Shown here: piece by piece, positions 54,545 to 63,764 of the stretch
Numbering within the stretch: the first letter of the stretch is position 1
Layout of the letters: every line of letters begins with the position of its first letter
Assembly: GCA_020628475.1 (NCBI GenBank)
Contig: JAHDFB010000005.1
Span: 1 to 64,000 of the forward strand
Source of the DNA: Saprospiraceae bacterium
GTDB taxonomy: Bacteria > Bacteroidota > Bacteroidia > Chitinophagales > Saprospiraceae
Direction of reading: 5' to 3'
Length of the DNA: 64,000 bases
Program-made: the position numbers and the translations under genes
Notes under the pieces: model-generated
Database searches by the model: none
What the model was told of the DNA's origin: nothing
What the model saw: the letters and a program-made list of their open reading frames with translations, nothing else

Positions 54545-55543
54545 ATGGTAAAGATTGATCAAGTAGATTTGGGAGCATTTCCGCTATTGCTAGCTCCGAT
54601 GGAGGACGTGAGTGATCCGCCTTTTCGCGCCTTGTGTAAGGAACAGGGCTGTGATATGATGTACACCGAATTTATCTCGGTGGAAGGGCTGATACGCGAT
54701 GCGACCAAGAGTGTACAGAAACTTGATATCTATGACTATGAACGTCCGATCGGAATCCAAATTTTTGGTGCTGAACTGGACTCAATGATGCGTGCCGCGG
54801 AGATCGTTGAAGAAGCACAACCAGAAGTTTTGGACATTAATTTTGGCTGTCCGGTCAAGAAGGTGGTCAGTAAAATGGCTGGTGCTGGTATCTTACAAGA
54901 TCTAGATAAGATGGTCAAGTTGACTGATGCGGTTGTAAAAAGCACTTCACTACCTGTAACGGTAAAAACTCGATTGGGCTGGGATGAAAATACGAAGTAC
55001 ATAGAGGAGGTGGCAGAACGACTTCAAGATGTGGGAATCAAGGCTTTATCTATACATGGACGCACACGAAAGCAAATGTATAAAGGCGAAGCGGACTGGA
55101 CCTTAATCGGGAAGATCAAGGAAAATCCGCGCGTTCATATTCCGATTTTCGGAAATGGAGATATCAACTCTCCGCAGAAAGCGGTAGAATACAAAAATCG
55201 ATACGGTGTCGATGGTATCATGATCGGTCGTGCAAGTATCGGTTATCCATGGATATTCCGAGAAATTAAACACTACATGGCAACTGGTGAAATCTTACCT
55301 CCGCCATCTATAGATGAGCGTGTCGATGCGGCAAAACGTCATTTGGAATTTAGCCTGCAGTGGAAAGGACCGAAATTGGGCGTTGTAGAAATGCGTCGAC
55401 ATTATACTAATTATTTCAGAGGTTTTCGGGACATCAAACCGATTCGTTCTAAATTAGTCACGGAATATGATCCGGCGACTATTTTTGACATATTGGAATA
55501 CATCCGTGATAAATATAGCCAAAACGAACTTGCCCAAATCTAA
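54545..55543 (+). CDS. dusB: tRNA-dihydrouridine synthase (DusB/NifR3 type)
   Basis: This 332-residue FMN-dependent enzyme reduces specific uridines in tRNA to dihydrouridine. It has the TIM-barrel opening LLLAPMEDVSDPPFRALC-type segment, the catalytic Cys in DINFGCPVKKVVSKMAGAGIL, the phosphate/FMN motif TVKTRLGW, LSIHGRTRKQMYKG and FGNGDINSPQKA...GVDGIMIGRASIG. The size and MYTEFISVEGL motif fit the DusB group. cca follows after 8 bases on the same strand, so two tRNA-maturation genes form an operon. Confidence 0.95.
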   Translation: MVKIDQVDLGAFPLLLAPMEDVSDPPFRALCKEQGCDMMYTEFISVEGLIRDATKSVQKLDIYDYERPIGIQIFGAELDSMMRAAEIVEEAQPEVLDINFGCPVKKVVSKMAGAGILQDLDKMVKLTDAVVKSTSLPVTVKTRLGWDENTKYIEEVAERLQDVGIKALSIHGRTRKQMYKGEADWTLIGKIKENPRVHIPIFGNGDINSPQKAVEYKNRYGVDGIMIGRASIGYPWIFREIKHYMATGEILPPPSIDERVDAAKRHLEFSLQWKGPKLGVVEMRRHYTNYFRGFRDIKPIRSKLVTEYDPATIFDILEYIRDKYSQNELAQI

Positions 55544-55551
55544 GACCGACC

Positions 55552-56973
55552 GTGCTTTTTGACATTGAACCATACGAAAGGAAGATATTCAGCCTATTAA
55601 GTGAGGCTGCGAAAGAATTGAATGTACCAGCCTACATTGTAGGAGGATATGTTCGGGATCGAATATTAGCAAGACCTTCAAAAGATCTAGATGTTGTCTG
55701 TGTCGGTAGCGGAATTGAATTAGCTCAGCAATTGGCAAGTAAATTGAGACCCATTCCTCGATTGGTCGTGTATCAACGTTTCGGAACAGCCATGCTCAAG
55801 CACAAAGAGTTGGAAATTGAGTTTGTTGGAGCGCGTAAGGAATCCTATCGTCCAGATTCAAGAAAACCGGCAGTAGAAGAAGGCTCCTTACAAGATGATC
55901 AAAATCGACGTGATTTTACCATCAATGCTTTAGCGGTCAGTTTGAATGCTCGGGATTACGGAAGTATTATCGATCCCTTCAATGGTTTGGAAGATCTCAA
56001 TAATAAGCGCATTGTTACACCGCTCGAACCGGGAAAGACCTTTTCTGATGACCCATTACGCATGTTGCGTGCCATTCGATTTGCCACGCAGCTTCAGTTC
56101 GACATTGATCCAAAGACTTTCCAAGGAATACGACAGTATGCCGGTAGGTTAAAGATTATTTCCAAAGAGCGTATTGCGACGGAGTTGAATAAGATTATCT
56201 TATCGCCGAAGCCATCAATCGGCTTTAAATTGCTGGAAGAATCAAACTTATTACAACAATTTTTTCCAGAATTGACAGATTTGAAAGGAGTAGAGGTTCG
56301 AGATAAGCAAGCGCATAAGGATAATTTTTATCATACGCTGGAAGTACTGGACAATATATCGAAGGAAACGGATGACCTATGGCTTCGATGGGCGGCTATC
56401 ATGCATGATTTAGGTAAAAAAACGACCAAGCGTTTTCAGAAAGGACATGGGTGGACCTTTCATGGACATGAGGTGATCAGTGCTCGATTGGTACCGAAAA
56501 TCTTTAAACGATTGAAATTACCACTAGATCATAAAATGAAATTTGTTCAGAAAATCGTGGGTCTGCATCACCGTCCTATTAGTTTGACCAAGGATAATAT
56601 CACAGATTCTGCTATTCGACGGCTATTGTTTGATGCGGGTGAAGATATTGATGCTTTGATGATCATGTGTAAGGCAGATATTACCTCTAAAAATGAAGCA
56701 AAACGACTTCGATTTATCGCTAATTTTGATTTGGTGCAAGAGAAGTTGATTGAGATAGAGGAGAAGGATAAAATCCGGAATTGGCAACCACCGATTTCGG
56801 GTGAACATATCATGGAACATTATTCAATTCAACCATCTCGAGCGGTTGGTATGATTAAAACGGCCATTCGTGAAGCCATTTTAGATGGTAAAATCCACAA
56901 TGATTTCGAGGAGGCCCATGCTTATATGTTAGAAATAGGAGCTGGGATGATCGAGGCTTCTAAGAACCTATAA
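55552..56973 (+). CDS. cca: CCA tRNA nucleotidyltransferase with HD domain
   Basis: At 473 residues it begins with GTG at 55552, eight bases after dusB. The class II nucleotidyltransferase head has YIVGGYVRDRIL and the metal pair in KDLDVV (~30-50), then RRDFTINALAV and DDPLRMLRAIRFATQL. A C-terminal HD phosphohydrolase domain (MHDLGKK, with HxHE/H residues in HGHEVISARLVPK) suggests it can also process 2',3'-cyclic phosphate ends. It adds or repairs the tRNA 3' CCA, which fits the tRNA-Lys at the window start lacking a clear encoded CCA. Its end overlaps the convergent DsbA-family gene by 14 bases. Confidence 0.95.
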   Translation: MLFDIEPYERKIFSLLSEAAKELNVPAYIVGGYVRDRILARPSKDLDVVCVGSGIELAQQLASKLRPIPRLVVYQRFGTAMLKHKELEIEFVGARKESYRPDSRKPAVEEGSLQDDQNRRDFTINALAVSLNARDYGSIIDPFNGLEDLNNKRIVTPLEPGKTFSDDPLRMLRAIRFATQLQFDIDPKTFQGIRQYAGRLKIISKERIATELNKIILSPKPSIGFKLLEESNLLQQFFPELTDLKGVEVRDKQAHKDNFYHTLEVLDNISKETDDLWLRWAAIMHDLGKKTTKRFQKGHGWTFHGHEVISARLVPKIFKRLKLPLDHKMKFVQKIVGLHHRPISLTKDNITDSAIRRLLFDAGEDIDALMIMCKADITSKNEAKRLRFIANFDLVQEKLIEIEEKDKIRNWQPPISGEHIMEHYSIQPSRAVGMIKTAIREAILDGKIHNDFEEAHAYMLEIGAGMIEASKNL

Positions 56974-57631
56974 GTTGCTGAAGACGAGCCGATAGAACTT
57001 CAGAACCAATGTAGCCTTGAGCCATGAGGTAATACTGATCTCCTTTTTTAGCGATGACCGTAGGAAAACTTCTTGCATGGAGTGCTTGTGCCTGTTGGAA
57101 GTCTTGTTTAACCGCCAATTTCATCTCATCGGATTCAAAGCGTTCTGTAAATTTCGTCTGATCGATGCCATATGTTGCGGCGAGTTCTGCAAAGGTGTTG
57201 CTGCGCAGAGGATGTTTGTTTTCTGCATAGAATGCAGCTTGTACATCTTTGAAGTACTCGAAGCTTTTATCCGGTTGAAATGTTTTGAATGTGCATATAG
57301 CCCGACAGCTGGGTTCGGTATCATAGGTTATTGAAGCATCATCCAGAATATCAAACTTAAAGTTTTGACCGCTAGCTTTATGTACTTCTTCCCAATGTTC
57401 TCGAAGGAAATCTCGAAGATTGGTCATGGATTCGGTATTATATGGTCGTAATCCACCCATGATCAACTGCACATCGACTTGATCCTTCCACTGTTCGAGA
57501 AAGGTGGAGAGTTCTGGAGAAAAGCCATAGCACCAAGAACACATAGGATCTCCGACATAGATTATAGTGATTTTTTCTTGAGCGTTCATAGATTGCGTCA
57601 TGAGAATAAGTAAAAGGAGCATAATGCGCAT
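56960..57631 (-). CDS. DsbA-family (FrnE-like) thioredoxin-fold protein
   Basis: I use the ATG at 57631 (223 aa). It gives a signal peptide (MRIMLLLLILMTQSMNAQ); the open frame starts 18 codons earlier, across the terminator hairpin. The active site is CSWC in VGDPMCSWCYGFSPEL, at the start of a thioredoxin fold with the DsbA helical insert. The cis-Pro segment is RSFPTVIAKKG. The DPMCSWCYGF motif is typical of the FrnE/DsbA-like oxidoreductases. It is probably periplasmic, handling thiol-disulphide exchange. Confidence 0.88.
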   Translation of the reverse strand: MRIMLLLLILMTQSMNAQEKITIIYVGDPMCSWCYGFSPELSTFLEQWKDQVDVQLIMGGLRPYNTESMTNLRDFLREHWEEVHKASGQNFKFDILDDASITYDTEPSCRAICTFKTFQPDKSFEYFKDVQAAFYAENKHPLRSNTFAELAATYGIDQTKFTERFESDEMKLAVKQDFQQAQALHARSFPTVIAKKGDQYYLMAQGYIGSEVLSARLQQLIGS

Positions 57632-57660
57632 AGCCAATACATGTAATATAGTAAGAAGAC

Positions 57661-57697
57661 AAAAAAAAGAGAATACTGTTTCCAATATTCTCTTTTA
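57661..57697 (-). terminator. Terminator after the coiled-coil membrane protein gene
   Basis: AAAAGAGAATACT (57665-57677) pairs with AATATTCTCTTTT (57684-57696). On the minus strand the hairpin runs into eight T (complement of 57661-57668). It lies 23 bases past the stop at 57719 and separates that gene from the DsbA-family gene. Confidence 0.8.
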
Positions 57698-57718
57698 TTA
57701 TTAATCAAATTTAATTTT

Positions 57719-58747
57719 TTAGTCAAAAAGACCTTCGTAGGAGTTGTCGCCGTCTCCCGATCTTTCGATAGGGTCCATATCTGGAATTTCATCAAGGTCT
57801 AAAACGTCATCGTGTTGTTCTGCTCCACCCATTAAAAGTAGACTACTTCTTTTTTCGTATTCTTCGAGCATTTTAAGTCCTTGCTCTTCGAAGACACCGC
57901 TTTGAAGATCGATGGAGTCCATAAATGAAGAAGACATTTCCATGAATTGTTCCATTTCACCTACCTTATTTGCTACATCGTCCGCAATGTGTTCCATGGC
58001 CTGATCAAACATAGCCCGCTTATCTTTATCACCACTGATGATGCTCATCGCTGATTTCATCGCAGAGTGTGATGTCTTAATGGCTTTGTATTCCACCTCT
58101 TTTACCGCCACCTGATCTTTGGTATCTTCCAATAAGATTTCGGAATTGGAGTACATTTTTGTCAATACCTTGTGCAGGATTGTCATTCGTTTGTGTAGTA
58201 CCGCATATTTTTTGTTACTCTCTTTTAGGCGAGCTGCTTTTCTTGTATTTAAGGTAAGGGCAGAAGCATTTCCTTGTTCTTTCGCTTTTTTAGCAATCAG
58301 TAGATTCTGCTTGATATCGGCGTTGTTATTTTTGATCAAATCATTGATTTTTCGCATTTGACCGCGAAGAGATCCGATTTGTTTGCTCATTTTCTGAAGA
58401 TTATCTTCTAGATCACCGATATAATTTTTAAGTATCCCAATAGGGTCGATGGTAACAAAAATGGATGTTATTTTTCGCATCACACTTTTGTACATATATC
58501 CGACTACTGCTCTTACTTTAGGATCTAAAGCCATATAGATCAGTAGACCAAGAACAAGCACACTGATAATTAAACCAATCGTGGAAGTTACGAAAGTGAT
58601 TAAAGTAGGAATTCCAATAGCAAAAATACCATAAGCTAGTGCTGCTAAAATTCCGATTAGAAAAATGGCTCCAGTTTTTCCCTCTGGCCTTTGCCAAAAT
58701 GATTTTTGTTTAAATGTGTCGTTATTTAAGGGGTTTGATACCGCCAT
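57719..58747 (-). CDS. Membrane-anchored coiled-coil protein (function unknown)
   Basis: At 342 residues it has two adjacent membrane helices (~26-50 and 53-72). About 170 residues of continuous coiled coil follow (~100-270: IGDLEDNLQKMSKQIGSLRGQMRKINDLIKNNNADI...). It has an acidic C-terminal tail (DDVLDLDEIPDMDPIERSGDGDNSYEGLFD). The topology, a membrane hairpin with a cytoplasmic helical rod, recalls PspA/Vipp1-like or flotillin-like scaffolds, but no family motif confirms this. It lies 13 bases downstream of a second coiled-coil gene, so they form an operon, and both face the exporter-like operon starting at 59738. Confidence 0.75.
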   Translation of the reverse strand: MAVSNPLNNDTFKQKSFWQRPEGKTGAIFLIGILAALAYGIFAIGIPTLITFVTSTIGLIISVLVLGLLIYMALDPKVRAVVGYMYKSVMRKITSIFVTIDPIGILKNYIGDLEDNLQKMSKQIGSLRGQMRKINDLIKNNNADIKQNLLIAKKAKEQGNASALTLNTRKAARLKESNKKYAVLHKRMTILHKVLTKMYSNSEILLEDTKDQVAVKEVEYKAIKTSHSAMKSAMSIISGDKDKRAMFDQAMEHIADDVANKVGEMEQFMEMSSSFMDSIDLQSGVFEEQGLKMLEEYEKRSSLLLMGGAEQHDDVLDLDEIPDMDPIERSGDGDNSYEGLFD

Positions 58748-58760
58748 AATGTATTAAATT

Positions 58761-59315
58761 TTATAAGTATTGTTCAAATAGTTCAACATCCGCTTTGATT
58801 TTTCCTTCGAAATGGTCGTAGGAATCCACAAAGTTTTTGGTCACGTTTTCTAATTTGACGCGTTCTTTTTCCATGTTCGCATCAAATTCAAGCAGTTTTG
58901 TTTCGTATAATTTAATTTCTGCCTTTAGTTTTTCAATTTTTTGTTTGTGATTGCTGATTTTTTGTTTGATGGCTTCCATCTTATCAGCTCGATTAGTAAC
59001 CTTATCAGCTCGTTGTCTTTTGAGGGCATCGGCAAAACTTTCTCGCTGAGCAGAAAGAACATTTAAATAATGTCTGGCGCCTTTGCGAAAAGCATCTTTG
59101 GTAAATCCCATGGTCTTTGCAGTCGTGAAAGCTGATTTGAAAGCTGTTTCCTCATCGATATCCATAGACAACAAGGTACTCACGGAATGCATAAATTTAA
59201 GGTAATCAAAGCCTTCTAAGTGGTTTTCTTTTATTGCTTTAACCAGTGCATCTGTCGACCGCTTATCCAGATCACTATTTACACCCATTAATTTTTTTAT
59301 GTCAATTGCTGCCAT
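58761..59315 (-). CDS. Cytoplasmic coiled-coil protein partner (function unknown)
   Basis: At 184 residues the N-terminal half (~1-95) is a compact helical domain (LVKAIKENHLEGFDYLKFMHSVSTLLSMDIDEETAFKSAF..). The C-terminal half (~98-180) is a charged coiled coil (KMEAIKQKISNHKQKIEKLKAEIKLYETKLLEFDANMEKERVKLENV). There is no signal or membrane helix. It probably assembles with the membrane coiled-coil protein encoded directly downstream. It diverges from the TolC-like operon across 422 bases. Confidence 0.75.
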   Translation of the reverse strand: MAAIDIKKLMGVNSDLDKRSTDALVKAIKENHLEGFDYLKFMHSVSTLLSMDIDEETAFKSAFTTAKTMGFTKDAFRKGARHYLNVLSAQRESFADALKRQRADKVTNRADKMEAIKQKISNHKQKIEKLKAEIKLYETKLLEFDANMEKERVKLENVTKNFVDSYDHFEGKIKADVELFEQYL

Positions 59316-59737
59316 TGGTCACTAAATTAGAATATATCTATGTAAAACAGGCAAATTACGATAAAAGCATTCAAAAAAAACTGATTTTTTTCCATGTGAG
59401 GGCTAGAATATCGACTAATGGCCATATTGGGGCTACCGATGACAATCTGTACATTATTAAACATATTGTGAAATAATTTAATATGTGGCACGGTGTTTGC
59501 AACTAAGATAATTACTTGTGATATTCATATTCTTTTAAAACGTCTTTGATCGCATTCTTAATATATTAATTGTAAGTGTATTATATATTGTAGATAATTT
59601 TAATATATTTGCATACTTCATGTTTGTCCCAAAACAGATAACTATTAAATAAATCATTTACCTAGTTAAACAGATTTATATGCATTTTAAACTCCCAAAG
59701 TTTAATATGCAACTACTTAAACAACTAAACCGATTTT
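59316..59737. other. AT-rich divergent intergenic region
   Basis: This gap must hold the promoters of the coiled-coil pair (leftward) and the TolC-like operon (rightward). TATATTTG at 59604-59611 fits the Bacteroidota -7 box for the rightward operon, but no good -33 box stands at the right distance. Several TATATTA-type near-palindromes lie between 59555 and 59610. No gene is visible. Confidence 0.5.
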
Positions 59738-61333
59738 ATGCGCAGCTTTATTCTGGCATGTATTTTCGTTATTCCTAGCATGATGTGGGGACAATCGCTT
59801 GATCGACTTGAGCAATTACTTCATCATTCATTTAGTACCGTATCACAGGTAGATGTGCAGCGAGCTCAGGCACGTTTGGACTATAATGAAAAACAGAATG
59901 GTGTTCGCTTCCAATCAGCCATGACCAATAATGATTTTGCTGGTTTAGAACTTGGAAATGTTTGGAGAATTTCTGGTGGTGTTTCTATGGACTTCTTACA
60001 AAACGGTATCCGTCAGAAACGACAAGAAAGAACCGTTTTAGAAATAGAGAAGGAGTTAGCTGAACTTACTATTGAAAAATCCACCCTCGATAAGAACTAC
60101 GGTTATCTATTCAATTATTTTATCTATTCGTTTAATAAGGAGAAAAAAATGTTGCTTCATCAAAAGCAACTGGTCCTAAATAGTTTGATCAATAAGAATT
60201 ATGATTTGTACTATAACCACGAATTGAGTTATGAGGAAATTCTATATCTACAAGGATTAGCAAGAGAAACAGAAATTATTTTACAATCTATCGAACATAC
60301 AGACGAGATGTTCGAGCAGATGATTGATTTGAAGGAGGTACCGAGTTTGGCCATCCGAAATCTTCCTATTTTTGAATTGCAAATTGATAGTTTTTTACAG
60401 TATAAGCCATTTGACTACCTAGAAAAAGAGGCGGAACTCATGAAGAAGCGTTCCGATTACGTTCAAAAGTTAACGGATCGCCAGAAATTAACCTTATATG
60501 CCAATATTCACTATCGTCCTGATTTTGGTAATCAGGAGAGAACGGGTTTTTACAATAATTTCGGTCTTCGGTATTCTACGCCATTAAACTTTGATAAAGA
60601 AGAGGAAAAAAAGCTGGTAGAGTTGGAACAAGAGCGCATCGATGCTTTCAATGATGATCTTATTTTCAATGAATACAAAGAGCTGATCAATCTAGTCTTG
60701 GATTATGATACGAAATTGAGACAATATTCCAATTTTCATTACAAGTTGAAAAAATTAAAAGAATCGCAACGAGTGCAAGGTGCGATCATGCAAGTATCTA
60801 CGCAAAAAGTTCAGAGCCGTAAGGATTGGAAGATTGAATTGGAGATTTTGAATGTGGAATATGAGCTTCTTGGCTTGAAACAGCTCTTGTATCTTGCTTT
60901 TTTACGGATATATAATAAGGCGCGACTCACGGAGGTAAATCCCTATGTCAATATTATTCCATTTGAGTTGGATCAAAAGCGATTTAAAGGGGAACGCGTA
61001 TTAAAAATCGCTGACACTCAGAAAGAGCAATTGATGAGTGATTTTGTTATTGACTATTTACAAAAGAATAATTTCAAATATGCGCTTTGGTTAGGGACGC
61101 AGGTGCCTTCGGATCTAAAGCAAAAGTTGTACGAACATGGAATCTTGCTTGTGGCGGATCAATCCATGTATAATGAAAAAGCGATCATACCTGTTCCTGT
61201 GCGCCAGTTTTCGAGTAGGGGAGACATGGAACTTTGGATCGATCAGATGTTATTGGAACATGCTAGCAGTTATTTATTTTTTGAAGCTATTGATGAGCTT
61301 ATCTTGTTGGACAGTAAAACCTTAGGCGATTAA
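59738..61333 (+). CDS. TolC-like outer membrane protein with extra C-terminal domain
   Basis: At 531 residues it has a signal peptide (~1-19, MMWGQ) and long helical hairpins of the TolC type (~20-420) with amphipathic strands (LTLYANIHYRPDFGNQERTGFYNNFGLRYSTPLNFD). Family matches are weak, but the order helix-strand-helix is right. After ~420 there is a ~110-residue extra domain (RVLKIADTQKEQLMSDFVIDYLQKNNF...ILLVADQSMYNEKAIIPVPVRQFSSRGD) of alpha/beta look, not seen in normal TolC. It is the first gene of an operon coupled (TAATG) to the HlyD-like gene. Confidence 0.7.
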   Translation: MRSFILACIFVIPSMMWGQSLDRLEQLLHHSFSTVSQVDVQRAQARLDYNEKQNGVRFQSAMTNNDFAGLELGNVWRISGGVSMDFLQNGIRQKRQERTVLEIEKELAELTIEKSTLDKNYGYLFNYFIYSFNKEKKMLLHQKQLVLNSLINKNYDLYYNHELSYEEILYLQGLARETEIILQSIEHTDEMFEQMIDLKEVPSLAIRNLPIFELQIDSFLQYKPFDYLEKEAELMKKRSDYVQKLTDRQKLTLYANIHYRPDFGNQERTGFYNNFGLRYSTPLNFDKEEEKKLVELEQERIDAFNDDLIFNEYKELINLVLDYDTKLRQYSNFHYKLKKLKESQRVQGAIMQVSTQKVQSRKDWKIELEILNVEYELLGLKQLLYLAFLRIYNKARLTEVNPYVNIIPFELDQKRFKGERVLKIADTQKEQLMSDFVIDYLQKNNFKYALWLGTQVPSDLKQKLYEHGILLVADQSMYNEKAIIPVPVRQFSSRGDMELWIDQMLLEHASSYLFFEAIDELILLDSKTLGD

Positions 61334-62388
61334 TGAGGAATTTTAGCTTAAGAGAACGTCCTTCGGTTATTACCGTTCTTCGGGAGCCACCGAAGAAGAA
61401 AAAATCCTTTCCTTGGCAGAAGTGGACCTTCATTGCCGCAGTCATATTTTTGATTAGTTACATTGGTTATAAGGCGGTTACAAATTTATGGATCATCAAT
61501 GCCAATGGACAAATAGAAGTAAAAAAACAAACGGTTCATTTTGCGGACGATGTGACCCTCAATCAATTTTTTGTGGCAGAAGGTCAGCAAGTAACTGCGG
61601 GAGATACCTTGTTTACCTATTTGCCGATCATCGAAGACGTCGTGAGTACAAGTGTGACCGATTATGACAAAACCAATGATTGGGTGGAGAAAGAAAAATT
61701 AAATATCCAATCGAAAATAGCACACAAAACCTTCGAGATTGAGTCTTTGATCGGGCGAATCAATAATTCTCAATCTTTGGCCACCATGAAAAAAGAAATG
61801 GTGCTTCTTGGTTCAGTCAATGATAAAAATGAGTATGAATATCTCATGTTGGACATCAAAAAGATGGGCCTAGAATTGGAAGGACTTAAAAAAGAAAAGA
61901 AATACCTTCAAGGATTGCTGTATTCCTTAGATCAGAAGAAGGCTGTTCCTCAACAAAAAGTGACTACGAGCACCCGAAAACACGGAGATACCAAAACGGC
62001 TTTTGTTGCTCCTATGGACGGTATTATAGGGCAAATCAATTTTAATCCCAACGAGGTTTGTTTCCGACGCGAAGAAATCTTGACCATTCACAAATTAGAA
62101 GACATGATGATCAAGGTGTATTTCGATCCTTATGAGATGAAATACCTTGAACAAGGGGATGATGTCGATGTCATTTTTCCAGATGGATCGAGTTCAGAAG
62201 GATTTATTGAAAATTTCCATGTTGCGACCTACGCTTTACCAGAAGAATTTCAGAAGAAATATGAGCCAACTACCAGAAATATTGTGGCCAATGTTCATTT
62301 GAAAAATTCGAATGACCGCTATAAACTGATGAACTTCTATAAAATGAATGTTCGAATTTCAAAATCTCGATTTAATATACCGATATGA
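61333..62388 (+). CDS. Single-pass HlyD/Alg44-like membrane fusion protein
   Basis: At 351 residues it has a short basic cytoplasmic N-terminus, one membrane helix (~30-50) and a lipoyl-type half (LNQFFVAEGQQVTAGDTLFTYLP). A coiled-coil hairpin (~115-215) follows, then the second lipoyl half (FVAPMDGIIGQINFNPNEVCFRREEILTIHKLEDMMIKVYFDP) and a beta-barrel. This is the layout of HlyD adaptors and of the periplasmic part of alginate Alg44. It should connect an inner-membrane enzyme with the TolC-like protein encoded one base upstream. Its 3' end overlaps the next gene by four bases. Confidence 0.85.
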   Translation: MRNFSLRERPSVITVLREPPKKKKSFPWQKWTFIAAVIFLISYIGYKAVTNLWIINANGQIEVKKQTVHFADDVTLNQFFVAEGQQVTAGDTLFTYLPIIEDVVSTSVTDYDKTNDWVEKEKLNIQSKIAHKTFEIESLIGRINNSQSLATMKKEMVLLGSVNDKNEYEYLMLDIKKMGLELEGLKKEKKYLQGLLYSLDQKKAVPQQKVTTSTRKHGDTKTAFVAPMDGIIGQINFNPNEVCFRREEILTIHKLEDMMIKVYFDPYEMKYLEQGDDVDVIFPDGSSSEGFIENFHVATYALPEEFQKKYEPTTRNIVANVHLKNSNDRYKLMNFYKMNVRISKSRFNIPI

Positions 62389-63764
62389 TTCTTAAAAATC
62401 TAGAAGCCAATGTCAATACGCTGATTCGTGAAAATGATATCGATTTTCACATCGTTAATTCGCAAACCGAATTACAATTAGAGGACTTGGTGGCTTGTGA
62501 TGCCCTCATTTTTCGATCGGATCGCGCGAGTCAAATCCAGGTAGAAATTGAAAAAATTAGACGTGCTGATAATCCGAGATTATATTTGAAACCGATCTTC
62601 GTTTCATCAAGAAGGATGAAAATACGGCTAAATAATGAAGTCGACGGAATTGTAGAAGGTTCAGATTTGGATAGTATTGAGGAACAGACCAAGAACTTAC
62701 TGTCAAAAATAAAGGAAATCAATCCGAAGCCATTATCAAAATCCATGGCTTTTAATGACCGCGTGTTATTAAAAACGATGCAGTTCATGTACACAAGAAG
62801 TCTTGATTTAAAGCCGAAGCGGAGTCGAGCTGCTTTGATGGGTTATCATTATCCTTTTGTACGAACGCTCATTCCGAATTTTGAAGTGACTACCTTTCTG
62901 GATAAACTGGATGTCGCCAGCAAAAAAAACTGGTTCCATACCAAGTTGGAAGATCGAGTCAATTTATGTAATTCATGTGGTAGTTCTTATTTACATTTTG
63001 TGGAATCATGTCATAAATGTCATTCCATCGATATCAATGCGGAACCGCTGATTCATCATTTTAGATGTGCCTACATCGGACCACAAAGTGATTTTGAACA
63101 AGAAGATTTATTGATTTGTCCAAAATGTGATAAAGTACTTCGACATATCGGAGTGGACTATGATAAACCTTCTGAAATTTTAACTTGTAATTCTTGTAAC
63201 CATCAAGCTCAGCAATCCAGTATTCGAGCGGGTTGTATCGATTGCGGCGATCAAAATGAACTGACCAAATTACATTCAAAAGAGGTTCACTCTTATGTTT
63301 TGACAGTAGAAGGTATTGAAATAGCCAGAACAGGCCAATCTTTTGATATTGTTGAAGAAAATGACGTGCTGAAAATGCATAAATACGAATTGGAAGCGCA
63401 GGTTTTTGACCTGTTGCGTTATCAGGAAATAAAAAAGACCGTTACCAATAAGCAGAAGTCCTATACGCTTTCGGTTGATTTTAATGAATCCGTTTTGGAT
63501 GATTTAACCAATACAGAACGAATTACTTTTACCAATGAATTCAAGGATATTTTAGGCAATTATTTGGATGAAGTGGACTTGATGACGACGCGTTCAATCT
63601 CTAGTTATGAGATTTTACTGAGCTGTAAACGAAAGGATTACGCAGAAGATATGATGGAGACCATTCGGTACAATGTGAATAAAATCATCAATGATAATTT
63701 TAATGATCCAAAACATGATTTGAGCGTTCAGCTTCAAGTTTTGGATAAAAATTTTGTGGCTTAA
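62385..63764 (+). CDS. Multi-zinc-ribbon protein (TackOD1-like, possible degenerate GGDEF-like end)
   Basis: This 459-residue protein has no signal peptide. Residues ~1-110 look like a receiver-like Rossmann domain without a clear phosphorylation Asp (VACDALIFRSDRASQIQ). Residues ~120-290 carry eleven Cys, mostly in CxxC pairs: C195/C198, C209/C212, C228, C245/C248, C268/C271 and C284/C287. That gives three zinc ribbons and resembles the TackOD1 output domain (recalled, not verified). Residues ~335-459 have a beta-alpha-beta pattern (YTLSVDFNESVLDDLTNTERITF...DEVDLMTTRSISSYEILLSCKR) like a nucleotide-cyclase/GGDEF fold lacking GGDEF. It may regulate the membrane protein encoded next. Confidence 0.55.
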   Translation: MILKNLEANVNTLIRENDIDFHIVNSQTELQLEDLVACDALIFRSDRASQIQVEIEKIRRADNPRLYLKPIFVSSRRMKIRLNNEVDGIVEGSDLDSIEEQTKNLLSKIKEINPKPLSKSMAFNDRVLLKTMQFMYTRSLDLKPKRSRAALMGYHYPFVRTLIPNFEVTTFLDKLDVASKKNWFHTKLEDRVNLCNSCGSSYLHFVESCHKCHSIDINAEPLIHHFRCAYIGPQSDFEQEDLLICPKCDKVLRHIGVDYDKPSEILTCNSCNHQAQQSSIRAGCIDCGDQNELTKLHSKEVHSYVLTVEGIEIARTGQSFDIVEENDVLKMHKYELEAQVFDLLRYQEIKKTVTNKQKSYTLSVDFNESVLDDLTNTERITFTNEFKDILGNYLDEVDLMTTRSISSYEILLSCKRKDYAEDMMETIRYNVNKIINDNFNDPKHDLSVQLQVLDKNFVA

